Shown here: one piece after another, positions 29,110 through 37,933 of the stretch | Layout of the letters: every line of letters starts with the position of its first letter | Position numbering within the stretch: the first letter of the stretch is position 1 | Source of the DNA: Conyzicola nivalis | GTDB taxonomy: Bacteria > Actinomycetota > Actinomycetes > Actinomycetales > Microbacteriaceae | DNA length: 64,000 nt | NCBI RefSeq assembly: GCF_014639655.1 | Contig: NZ_BMGB01000001.1 | Location: 930,001 to 994,000 of the forward strand | Direction of reading: 5' to 3' | Program-made: the position numbers and the translations under genes | Notes under the pieces: model-generated | Told to the model about the DNA's origin: nothing | Databases searched by the model: none | The model's input: only the letters and a program-made list of their open reading frames with translations

Positions 29110-31197
29110 CTACACGTCGATGCGGCTGCGGTTGAGGCCCTCGCCGGCGATGATGAACTCCTTGCGCGGCGCCACCTCATTGCCCATGAGCAGCTCGAAC
29201 ACGCGGGACGCTTCCTCGGCGGCCTCAGCGTCGACAACCGTGACACGGCGCAGGGTGCGGTACCGGCGGTCCATGGTGGTCTCCGACAGTTGGTCGGCGT
29301 CCATCTCGCCGAGTCCCTTGTAGCGCTGGATCGGGTCCTGGTAACGCTTGTTCGCCTTCTTCAGCCCGGCGAGCACCGTCTCCAGTTCTTTCTCGGAATA
29401 GGTGTAGATGGTCTCGTTCGGCTTCGACCCCGGGTTCATCACGATCACCCGGTGCAGGGGCGGGACGGCCGCGTAAACGCGACCCGCCTCGATCATGGGC
29501 CGCATGTAGCGGAAGAAAAGGGTGAGAAGCAGAGTGCGGATGTGGGCGCCGTCGACGTCGGCGTCGCTCATGATGATGACCTTGCCGTACCTGGCCTGTT
29601 CGATGTCGAACGTGCGGCCGGAGCCGGCGCCGATCACCTGGATGATCGAGGCGCACTCCGCGTTCGACAGCATGTCGGAGACCGATGCCTTCTGCACGTT
29701 GAGGATCTTGCCGCGGATGGGCAGCAGCGCCTGGTACTCGCTGTCACGGGCCAGCTTCGCGGTGCCGAGCGCGGAGTCACCCTCGACGATCATGAGTTCG
29801 CTGTTGAGCACGTCGTTCGACCGGCAGTCGACGAGTTTCGCGGGCAGCGAGCTGCTCTCGAGCGCATTCTTGCGGCGCTGCGTCTCCTTGTGGGTGCGCG
29901 CGGAGATGCGCGACTTCATCTCGGCGACGATCTTGTCGAGCACCAGGGCCGACTGGGCCTTGTCGTCGCGCTTCGTCGAGGAGAAGCGTTCGGCCATGGC
30001 CTTGGCCACGACGTTCGCCACGATGTTGCGCACCGCCGGCGTGCCGAGGATCTCTTTGGTCTGCCCCTCGAACTGCGGTTCGGGCAGGCGCACGTTGAGC
30101 ACGGCGGTGAGACCGGCGAGGATGTCGTCTTTGTCGAGCTTGTCGTTGCCGACCTTGAGGCGCCGCGCGTTGAGCTCTACCTGCTGGCGCAGGAACTTCA
30201 TCAGCCCCGCCTCGAAGCCGGCCTGGTGCGTTCCGCCCTTCGGCGTCGCGATGATGTTGACGAAGCTGCGGAACACCGTCTCGTAGCCGGTACCCCAGCG
30301 CAACGCGATGTCGACCTCGACGTCGCGGGTCAGCTCGGTGGGGACCATCGCGCCGGTCTCCTGCAGCACGGGGACGGTCTCGGTGAAGGTGCCGTCGCCC
30401 TGCAGGCGCCAGGTGTCGGTGAGCGGGGCGTCGGCGGAGAGGAAGTCGACGAACTCCGAGATGCCGCCCGCGTAACGGAAGGTCTCGCTCGTGGTCTCTT
30501 CGCCGCGCTCGTCGGTGATATCGATGCCGAGTCCCGGAACGAGGAACGCGGTTTGGCGCGCCCTGCCGGTGAGTTCCTCGGTCTGGAACGCCGCGCCACG
30601 GGTGAAGATCTGCGGGTCGGCCCAGTAGCGCACGCGGGTGCCGGTGACGCCCTTCTTCACCTTGCCGACGACGCGCAGTTCGCTGCCCGAAATGAACGGT
30701 GTGAAGGGCGAGTCGGGACTCGGGCCGTCGGTGTCGGCGAAGTTTCCGGGCTCGCCTCGGTGGAACGACATGGCGTAGGTCTTGCCGTCGCGGTCGACCT
30801 CGACGTCGAGACGGGCCGAGAGGGCATTCACTACGGATGCGCCCACACCGTGCAGTCCACCCGAGGCCGCGTACGAACCCGATCCGAACTTGCCGCCCGC
30901 GTGCAGTTTCGTGAAGACGACCTCGACACCGCTGAGCCCGGTCTTCGGCTCGATGTCGACGGGCACGCCTCGGGCACGGTCGCGAACCTCGACGCTGTCG
31001 TCTTTGTGCAGGATGACGCTGATCTCGCTGCCGTGGCCGCCGAGGGCCTCGTCGACCGAGTTGTCGATGATCTCCCACAGGCAGTGCATCAGGCCGCGGG
31101 AGTCGGTGGAGCCGATGTACATTCCGGGTCGCTTACGGACGGCTTCGAGCCCCTCGAGAACGGAGAGGTGCCTCGCCGAGTAATCCGAACCCGCCAC
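29110..31197 (-). CDS. parE: DNA topoisomerase IV (type IIA) subunit B
   Basis: ATPase subunit of the second type II topoisomerase, 695 aa. GHKL motifs are 'EIIDNSVDEALGGHG', 'DRARGVPVDIEPKTG' and 'GGLHGVGASVVNALS'. The TOPRIM domain carries 'IVEGDSALG', 'PLRGKILNV' and 'IIMSDADVDGAHI'. It ends 'KEFIIAGEG.' as ParE/GyrB proteins do. The start is GTG with RBS AAAAGGAG. It pairs with the subunit A gene at 25233; gyrA/gyrB proper would be near the origin, outside this window. Confidence 0.93.
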   Translation of the reverse strand: MAGSDYSARHLSVLEGLEAVRKRPGMYIGSTDSRGLMHCLWEIIDNSVDEALGGHGSEISVILHKDDSVEVRDRARGVPVDIEPKTGLSGVEVVFTKLHAGGKFGSGSYAASGGLHGVGASVVNALSARLDVEVDRDGKTYAMSFHRGEPGNFADTDGPSPDSPFTPFISGSELRVVGKVKKGVTGTRVRYWADPQIFTRGAAFQTEELTGRARQTAFLVPGLGIDITDERGEETTSETFRYAGGISEFVDFLSADAPLTDTWRLQGDGTFTETVPVLQETGAMVPTELTRDVEVDIALRWGTGYETVFRSFVNIIATPKGGTHQAGFEAGLMKFLRQQVELNARRLKVGNDKLDKDDILAGLTAVLNVRLPEPQFEGQTKEILGTPAVRNIVANVVAKAMAERFSSTKRDDKAQSALVLDKIVAEMKSRISARTHKETQRRKNALESSSLPAKLVDCRSNDVLNSELMIVEGDSALGTAKLARDSEYQALLPIRGKILNVQKASVSDMLSNAECASIIQVIGAGSGRTFDIEQARYGKVIIMSDADVDGAHIRTLLLTLFFRYMRPMIEAGRVYAAVPPLHRVIVMNPGSKPNETIYTYSEKELETVLAGLKKANKRYQDPIQRYKGLGEMDADQLSETTMDRRYRTLRRVTVVDAEAAEEASRVFELLMGNEVAPRKEFIIAGEGLNRSRIDV

Positions 31198-31385
31198 GGG
31201 AACTCCTTTTGAATAGTGCAGTCTCGGCGCGCGGGAACAAACCGGGCCCGGGCCGTCGTTAACCCTACTGAATCACGCGCCGACGACAGCGCTCCGACAC
31301 CCTCCGCCGTACCTAGCTGGGTAACTCATACGCGTTCAGCGAAATAGACGGTAAATGTCGCGCCGCCGTAACAACGGCGTGATTG

Positions 31386-31391
31386 TATAGA
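31386..31391 (+). promoter_or_regulatory. -10 hexamer for DUF7455 gene
   Basis: TATAGA lies 41 bases before the ATG at 31433, preceded by TTG. The gap leaves room for a leader containing the RBS AAGGAG. I see no convincing -35. The 235-base space to parE also holds the divergent parE promoter, which I could not place. Confidence 0.4.
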
Positions 31392-31432
31392 CACACGGAA
31401 TTAGTTCGTGATTACGCCCGAAGGAGCAACAC

Positions 31433-31666
31433 ATGTCTCAGATCGCCACAGAGAACAACGTTGACGAGCTTGAGCCTGCGTACACGCTCACCGCACTCGA
31501 CCGTTGTGACAGCTGCGGAGCCCAGGCGTATGTGCGAGTGACGATGAAGAGCGGCGAGCTGCTCTTCTGCGCGCACCACGGCGCAGAGTTCAAAGAGAAG
31601 CTGTCTGCGACCGCTCTCCACTGGCACGACGAGTCCGACCGTCTGGTCGAGGCTTCGCGCAACTGA
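31433..31666 (+). CDS. DUF7455 zinc-binding-like protein
   Basis: A 77-aa protein conserved in actinobacteria near the principal sigma-factor gene. It has 'LDRCDSCGAQAYVRV' and 'LLFCAHHGAEF', i.e. CxxC and CxxH about 20 residues apart, a likely zinc site. 'ALHWHDESDRL' closes the domain. The function is unknown. AAGGAG lies 7 nt before the ATG. Its TGA stop at 31664-31666 overlaps a CTG that may start the racemase-like gene downstream. Confidence 0.88.
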   Translation: MSQIATENNVDELEPAYTLTALDRCDSCGAQAYVRVTMKSGELLFCAHHGAEFKEKLSATALHWHDESDRLVEASRN

Positions 31667-32460
31667 AACGCCGACCTATTAGCGGGGCCACGCGTGTCGC
31701 GAGCATCGATCTCGCCGCGCTGACCCGCAATCTGGAACTTCTCTCCGACGCCCTCGGTGTCGACCAGCCACTGGTCGACCTGAGGGCGTCGGCGTATGGT
31801 CACGGCCTCGTCGAGATCGCTCGCGCCGCGGAAGCGGCCGGGATCACGGCCTTCCGGGTGTCGAGCCTCGCCGAGGCGCTCGACCTTCGCGCCGAAGGCA
31901 TCGCCGCAGATATCTGGTCTCCGCTTCGCGAAGGCGAGGCGCAGCGGGCGCGGGAGGCGGACATCCGGATTCTCGACGACGCGGCGGAGGCTCCGGATGA
32001 CGCGGCCCGCCGAGACCTCGGTGCCGGCGTCTACGGACTCGCCTCCCCCGCCGGCATCCGCACCACGGCGGTCATGACGCTCACGGCCGAGGTCATCGCC
32101 GTGAAGACCGTCACGGCCGGTACCGGCGTCTCCTACGGCTACACCTACCGCGCGCCCGCCGACACCTCGATCGCACTCGTCTCGATCGGGTATGCCGACG
32201 GTGTGCCCCGTCTCGGCTCGAACACCGCTTCCGCCCGACTCGCGGGCGCCACCTACCCCGTCGTCGGGCGCATCGCAATGGACCAGCTCGTTCTCGACAT
32301 CGGCGCCGCCCACGCCGAACCGGGCGACCTCGCCACCGTCTTCGGCGACGCGTCGCTCGGAGCGCCGACCGCGGTCGAATGGGGACTCCGCACCCGGCGC
32401 CCCCCGCTCGCCCTCACCGCCGGCCTCGGGCCCCGCATCGTGAGGACGTACGCGCAGTGA
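31663..32460 (+). CDS. Alanine racemase homologue lacking PLP lysine (component A)
   Basis: A 265-aa protein if started at CTG 31663, which overlaps the previous stop as CTGA with GAGG 10 nt upstream. No ATG/GTG/TTG exists in this frame before GTG 31858, which would remove the conserved first strand 'ASIDLAALTRNL'. The PLP-lysine motif VKANAYGHG is here 'LRASAYGHG', with Arg41 in place of Lys. About 100 residues of barrel, including the carbamyl-Lys and Arg219 regions, are missing. The C-terminal domain is intact: 'GVSYGYTY' with the catalytic Tyr158, 'IGYADG' and 'VGRIAMDQ'. Alone it cannot be a PLP racemase; see component B at 32457. Confidence 0.8.
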   Translation: MKRRPISGATRVASIDLAALTRNLELLSDALGVDQPLVDLRASAYGHGLVEIARAAEAAGITAFRVSSLAEALDLRAEGIAADIWSPLREGEAQRAREADIRILDDAAEAPDDAARRDLGAGVYGLASPAGIRTTAVMTLTAEVIAVKTVTAGTGVSYGYTYRAPADTSIALVSIGYADGVPRLGSNTASARLAGATYPVVGRIAMDQLVLDIGAAHAEPGDLATVFGDASLGAPTAVEWGLRTRRPPLALTAGLGPRIVRTYAQ

Positions 32461-33617
32461 CCAGCACCGACCTGAACCGCCACGACCCGGCGGGCACCGA
32501 CCCGGCGGAGGCCCACCTGGACGCTGCCGTCGCCACCGTCGACCTGGCCGCGTTCCGCCGCAACGTCGAGTTGCTCGTCGCCACCGCCGCGCCGGCCGAG
32601 GTGATGCTCGCCGTCAAGGCGAACGCCTACGGCCACGGCATGCTGCCGATCTCGCTCACCGCGCTCGAGGCCGGGGCCACGGCCCTCGCCGTTCTGGAGG
32701 TAAGCGCGGGTCTCGAGCTGCGCGCGGCCGGCATAGGCGTGCCGCTGTTCGCCTGGCTGCACGGGCGCGACACCGACTTCAAGGCGGCCGCGGAGTCGAA
32801 GATCGACGTCGGCGTCTCAGCCGTCTGGCAGCTCGAGGCCATCGCAAAGAGCGGCGCCCGGGTGCCCGCCCGCGTGCACCTCAAGATCGACACCGGGCTC
32901 AGCCGCAACGGAGCCTCGGCCGAGGACTGGCCCGAACTCGTCACCACGGCCCTGCACCTCGAGTCGCAGGGCTTCCTCGAGGTCTACGGGGCGTGGTCAC
33001 ACCTGGCCGACGCTTCGACGTCCGACGACGAGATCGCCCTCGCCAAGTTCACCATCGCGGTCGAGGTGGCGGAATCGCTCGGAGCGACGTTCGAGAAACT
33101 GCACCTCGCCGCGAGTTCGGCCGGCCTGCGGATGCCGAAGGCCCGCTTCGACTACGTGCGCTTCGGCATCGCCGCGTTCGGCATTTCGCCGTTCGACGAT
33201 GTCGACGGGCAGGGTCTCGGGCTCGAGGCGCCGATGACCCTCAGTGCTCCGGTGATCGCTGTCTCCGACCTCGACGCCGGCCACGGCTGGTTCGGCGGGC
33301 TCGAGTACGACCTCGCCGAGCCCGCTCGACTGGCCCTCGTCGCGGCCGGATTCGGCGACGGCGTGCAGTCCCCCGCCGCCGACACCGCCGAGGTACTGCT
33401 CGGCGGTGAACGCCGCCGCATCGTGTCGCTCGGTGTCGACCGGATGCTCGTGGACGCCGACGACCTCACGGTGGCCGCGGGCGACACGGTCGTGCTGTTC
33501 GGCAGCGCCGAGCGCGGCGAGCCGACGGCCGAGCAGTGGGCGGCGCACGCCGACAGCATCGGCGACGAGATCGTCTCGAGTGTGGCTCCGCGGGTGCCGC
33601 GCCGCTACATCAACTGA
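32457..33617 (+). CDS. Alanine racemase homologue lacking catalytic Tyr (component B)
   Basis: A 386-aa protein starting at GTG 32457, which shares GTGA with the stop of component A. The PLP barrel is complete: Lys54 in 'VKANAYGHG', 'HLKIDTGLSRNG' with the carbamyl-Lys and Arg136 equivalents (143, 150), His182 in 'WSHLAD', Ser in 'LAASSAG', and Arg235 in 'VRFGIAAFG'. The C-terminal domain is altered: the VSYG motif that holds catalytic Tyr265 is 'GWFGG' (Phe279), GYADG is 'GFGDG', and GRxxMDQ is 'SLGVDR'. The second catalytic base is thus missing here and present in component A. The 3' end overlaps parA by 8 bases. Confidence 0.9.
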   Translation: MTSTDLNRHDPAGTDPAEAHLDAAVATVDLAAFRRNVELLVATAAPAEVMLAVKANAYGHGMLPISLTALEAGATALAVLEVSAGLELRAAGIGVPLFAWLHGRDTDFKAAAESKIDVGVSAVWQLEAIAKSGARVPARVHLKIDTGLSRNGASAEDWPELVTTALHLESQGFLEVYGAWSHLADASTSDDEIALAKFTIAVEVAESLGATFEKLHLAASSAGLRMPKARFDYVRFGIAAFGISPFDDVDGQGLGLEAPMTLSAPVIAVSDLDAGHGWFGGLEYDLAEPARLALVAAGFGDGVQSPAADTAEVLLGGERRRIVSLGVDRMLVDADDLTVAAGDTVVLFGSAERGEPTAEQWAAHADSIGDEIVSSVAPRVPRRYIN

Positions 33618-34347
33618 CGCGCGCGCTCACCAGGCTCCACAGGTCGCGATACGCCACCGCCGCGTCCGATCGTGAGGCGTATACGCCGATCGGCGCCAGT
33701 TCGTAGCCCATGCGCTCGACGATGACCGTCGCGGGGACGACGATGTCGCTCACCTCGGGACGATGGGCGGCGAGCCGGTCGACCGCGGCGCGGTGGGCCG
33801 ACTTGCGGCGGTCGACCATCGAGAGGAACCCGACGACGGGAACCGGACGCTTCGACTCCGCGACGACCTGCAGAACCTGGTCGAGCGACCGCAGCGAGAG
33901 GGGCGAGGGAACGAGCGGCACGACAACGACGTCCGCGCCGTAGACCGCGTTCTCGGCGACGAGCGACGACCCGGGCGGGCAGTCGAGGATCACGACGTCG
34001 TAGTCGTCGGCCATCCTGTCGAGCACGTGGGCGATCTGGTGCGTCTGCTTCTTCGCCGCGTCGAACAGGTGCTCCAATTCGCGGTAGCTGTCGTCGGCCG
34101 GCAACACGTCGAGGCCCTCGTAGGCCGTCGAGCGGATGGCACGGTGCAGCGATGTCTTGCCTTTGACGAGGGCGTCGACCCCGTCGCGCAGTTTTGGCTT
34201 GACCTGCAGGATGAACGTCGTCGCGCCCTGTGGATCGAGGTCCCAGAGCAGCACGCGGTTGGAGCGCGATGCTTCGTAGGCGAGGCTGACGGCGGCCGTG
34301 GTCTTACCCACACCGCCCTTGGTGCTGTAGACCGCGACGACTCTCAT
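33610..34347 (-). CDS. ParA/MinD-like ATPase (orphan)
   Basis: A 245-aa deviant-Walker ATPase. 'YSTKGGVGKTTAAVSLAYEA' is the P-loop with the signature lysine, 'LLWDLDPQGATTF' is switch I region, and 'VVILDCPPGSS' is Walker B. No ParB partner or centromere-like repeats are nearby, and no N-terminal HTH, so it is a stand-alone positioning ATPase rather than the chromosomal ParA. Its ATG is leaderless: TAGCCT lies 6 nt upstream. It faces the racemase pair and shares strand with gatD/murT, 35 bases after gatD. Confidence 0.88.
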   Translation of the reverse strand: MRVVAVYSTKGGVGKTTAAVSLAYEASRSNRVLLWDLDPQGATTFILQVKPKLRDGVDALVKGKTSLHRAIRSTAYEGLDVLPADDSYRELEHLFDAAKKQTHQIAHVLDRMADDYDVVILDCPPGSSLVAENAVYGADVVVVPLVPSPLSLRSLDQVLQVVAESKRPVPVVGFLSMVDRRKSAHRAAVDRLAAHRPEVSDIVVPATVIVERMGYELAPIGVYASRSDAAVAYRDLWSLVSARVS

Positions 34348-34353
34348 GGCTAC

Positions 34354-34359
34354 AGGCTA
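34354..34359 (-). promoter_or_regulatory. Leaderless -10 for ParA-like gene
   Basis: TAGCCT on the minus strand, 6 nt before the ATG at 34347; it lies between the gatD stop and parA, so parA can be transcribed apart from murT-gatD. Confidence 0.5.
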
Positions 34360-34381
34360 TCGGGGCCCTCGGCCGTGGTGG

Positions 34382-35131
34382 CTAGAGACCGAGCCGCTTC
34401 GCTATCGCCGCACGGCTGTTCGAGGCCGCCAGGTCGATACCGGCGAGCGTCTCGCCGCCGTCGAGTGCCGTGTCGAACCCGCGGTTCTCCAGCGCGGCTT
34501 TCAGCAGCCGGTCGGCGATCACGGGGTTCATCGGAAGCAGCGGCCCGTGCAGGTGGGTGCCGATGCTCGCGCCGTCGACGACTCCCTCGAGCGACAGACC
34601 CGCGGATGACGCGGCGCCCGCGTTGCCGTGGCCTGCGGTCACCGTGCCGAAGGGCGAAGCGCCGGCGTCGAGGGTGGTGACGGCGCCGTGGTTCTCGAAC
34701 CCGGCGACGGTCCCCCACTCGGTCGAGACGACGATCTCGCCGACGGCGCGCTTGGCGACGAGGGTGCTGGTGGTCGGGAACAGCCCGGCGGCCGCGAAGC
34801 GCTCGCCCGTTTCATCCACTATCGACGAACCGAGAAGCTGCCAGCCTCCGGCGATCGCGACCACGGGGACTCCCGCGTTCTTCCACGCCGCCAGCCGCGG
34901 GGTGATGAGGGCGAGGTCGGCCTGCACCGCGAGCTGGGCGGTTCGCGGCCCCGAACCGATGTGGACGAGGTCGACCGACTCGGGCAGCGTGTCGCCGACA
35001 TTGTGCTCGACGACGGTGACGTCGATTCCGCGCGCCTCCGCGCGCACCCGCAGCGCGAGCACGTTGCCGGAGTCGCCGTTGATGCCGAGCTGGCGCGGGT
35101 AGAGCGAGATGATGGTCAGCGAGCGGCTCAC
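34382..35131 (-). CDS. gatD: GatD-like type 1 glutamine amidotransferase without catalytic cysteine
   Basis: A 249-aa CobB/CobQ-type glutaminase-fold protein. In GatD the nucleophile lies in ICGGYQ (Cys94 in S. aureus); here the same position reads 'AIAGGWQLLG', Ala94, coded by GCC. The downstream His is kept in 'GTHLHGPLLP' (195), and 'GFENHG' is also kept. There is no cysteine anywhere in the protein, so it cannot release ammonia from glutamine by the known mechanism. It starts at GTG 35131 sharing GTGA with murT. Its partner MurT also lacks cysteines. It probably still forms the complex but serves another donor; see findings. Confidence 0.85.
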   Translation of the reverse strand: MSRSLTIISLYPRQLGINGDSGNVLALRVRAEARGIDVTVVEHNVGDTLPESVDLVHIGSGPRTAQLAVQADLALITPRLAAWKNAGVPVVAIAGGWQLLGSSIVDETGERFAAAGLFPTTSTLVAKRAVGEIVVSTEWGTVAGFENHGAVTTLDAGASPFGTVTAGHGNAGAASSAGLSLEGVVDGASIGTHLHGPLLPMNPVIADRLLKAALENRGFDTALDGGETLAGIDLAASNSRAAIAKRLGL

Positions 35132-36396
35132 GGTGCGTTCTCCAACTCGAGGAAGCCGAGCAGCTTGCGGATGAGCATCATCTGCTCGTAGTTGACGATC
35201 ATGGTCTTGGTGCCGCGCGACGGTGCGGGCAGCTTGAGGAACGCCTCGAGCGCCGGCTTCAGCTCGGGCATCACACTGCCGACCGGGATCGCGCCGTAGC
35301 CGAACCGGGTCGCGAGCTGCCAGGCCTTCGTGCCGGAGACGATGTCCACGTGGTCGATGTGGCTGAAATCGGTGTCGTACATCCACGACGGGTCGGGGGT
35401 GCCCTCGTCGACCGCGACGAAGAGCTGCTCGGGAGCCTCCTCGAGATAGTCGAGGTTCAGCTGCAGGCTCGGCGGGTTCTTCATCATGATGACTTCGATG
35501 TTCTCGCCGTTGTAGGTGAGGATCTCGCCGCGTCCGTAGACGGTGTCGAGGGCGAGCATTGCGGATGCCACGAGCTCGGGTCTGAACGACGCGCCGAGAA
35601 GGCGTTCCGCCATGGCCGCGGCGCCCGCGACGTCGACCGCGTAGTGCAGGCCGCGCGCGGGAAGCCGCACCTCGACCTCTGTTCCCGCGACGGACAGGGT
35701 CGATTCGATCCCGGAGAGCCGCTCGACCACGACGCGGGCGACGGGAGCCGCGGCATCCGACTTCGCGCTGTAGACCTCGGCGTTGGCGAGTCCGTTGGGC
35801 GATCCGCTGAGCAGCGCGGGATCGACCCCGAAATAGCTCACCTCAGCGCCGCCCGCCAGGCCGGCCGCGACGGCGACGAGGTTGTCGTCGTTGGCGTTCA
35901 CGACGACGTGGGCGTCGGCGGCGTTCGCGATCGTCGCGAGCATCTTCACCACCCGGTCGGGCTCGAAGAATCGGTTGAGCTGGTCGATCTGAACGTTGAG
36001 CAGCAGCACGCTGGAGGGCCGCAGAACCTTCGCGAGGTTGACCCCGTAGGCCTCGTCGACCTCGAGGACGGCGATCTGTTCGCGCAGGCGGCCGTCGAGC
36101 GGCACGCTGGCGAGCAGCGCCGAGGCTATGCCCTGCGGCAGGTTGCCGCCGGACGGGTTGCTGAACACGTCGACGCCGTGGGCGCGCAGGATGCCGACGA
36201 GCATGTTGGTGGTCGTCGACTTGCCGTTCGAACCGGAGACGAAGACGACGCCGAGGGGCATACGCTCCACGGCCCGCTCGAGCGCGTTCGGCGCGACGGC
36301 CAGCAGCACCCGGCCGGGCACGGCGGAGCCGCCGCCACGCAGACGCGTGGCCCATCGCGCCATCCTGCCGAGCAGGATGGCGGCTGCGATGCGCAC
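35128..36396 (-). CDS. murT: MurT-like Mur ligase (lipid II D-Glu alpha-carboxyl activating), no zinc ribbon
   Basis: A 422-aa Mur-ligase-fold ATPase. The P-loop is 'GSNGKSTTTNM' at about 55, followed by 'EVDEAYGVNLAKVL' and 'NVQIDQLNRFFEPDR'. The C-terminal DUF1727 region has 'MMKNPPSLQLNL' and 'DEGTPDPSWMYDTDF'. In characterised MurT a four-cysteine ribbon interrupts the central domain; here the region around residues 190-240 has no cysteine and the whole protein has none. The KNPxGxN motif is also changed. It starts at GTG 36396, 4 bases after rpoD, with gatD overlapping its end, so the trio is one transcription unit. Confidence 0.88.
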   Translation of the reverse strand: MRIAAAILLGRMARWATRLRGGGSAVPGRVLLAVAPNALERAVERMPLGVVFVSGSNGKSTTTNMLVGILRAHGVDVFSNPSGGNLPQGIASALLASVPLDGRLREQIAVLEVDEAYGVNLAKVLRPSSVLLLNVQIDQLNRFFEPDRVVKMLATIANAADAHVVVNANDDNLVAVAAGLAGGAEVSYFGVDPALLSGSPNGLANAEVYSAKSDAAAPVARVVVERLSGIESTLSVAGTEVEVRLPARGLHYAVDVAGAAAMAERLLGASFRPELVASAMLALDTVYGRGEILTYNGENIEVIMMKNPPSLQLNLDYLEEAPEQLFVAVDEGTPDPSWMYDTDFSHIDHVDIVSGTKAWQLATRFGYGAIPVGSVMPELKPALEAFLKLPAPSRGTKTMIVNYEQMMLIRKLLGFLELENAP

Positions 36397-36400
36397 GTGT

Positions 36401-37780
<1,380 letters not shown>

Positions 37781-37810
37781 TAGAACACCTTTCAGGGTTT
37801 TCGGGCAGTA

Positions 37811-37887
37811 CTAAGACCCATGTCAAGTCCTTCTTCGCTGCGCAACGAATCGAAGCGGCGAACTAACGGAACCTGAACGGGTCTTAG
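37811..37887. repeat. Inverted repeat upstream of rpoD
   Basis: CTAAGACCC at 37811-37819 and GGGTCTTAG at 37879-37887 are perfect inverted copies 59 bases apart. They lie 31-107 bases upstream of the rpoD start codon. A TTGACA on the minus strand (37826-37821) abuts the proximal arm, but I see no matching -10. It may be a regulator-binding pair in the rpoD promoter. Confidence 0.45.
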
Positions 37888-37933
37888 AACAATTATTGCA
37901 CGAGTTGGCCGCATCACTTGACAAACGGCGAGG

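Noticed and set aside
31858-32460. GTG 31858 as the start of racemase component A
   Set aside because: It would cut off residues that align well with the first strand and PLP-loop region of alanine racemases (ASIDLAALTRNL, ASAYGHG), which are clearly coding in the same frame.
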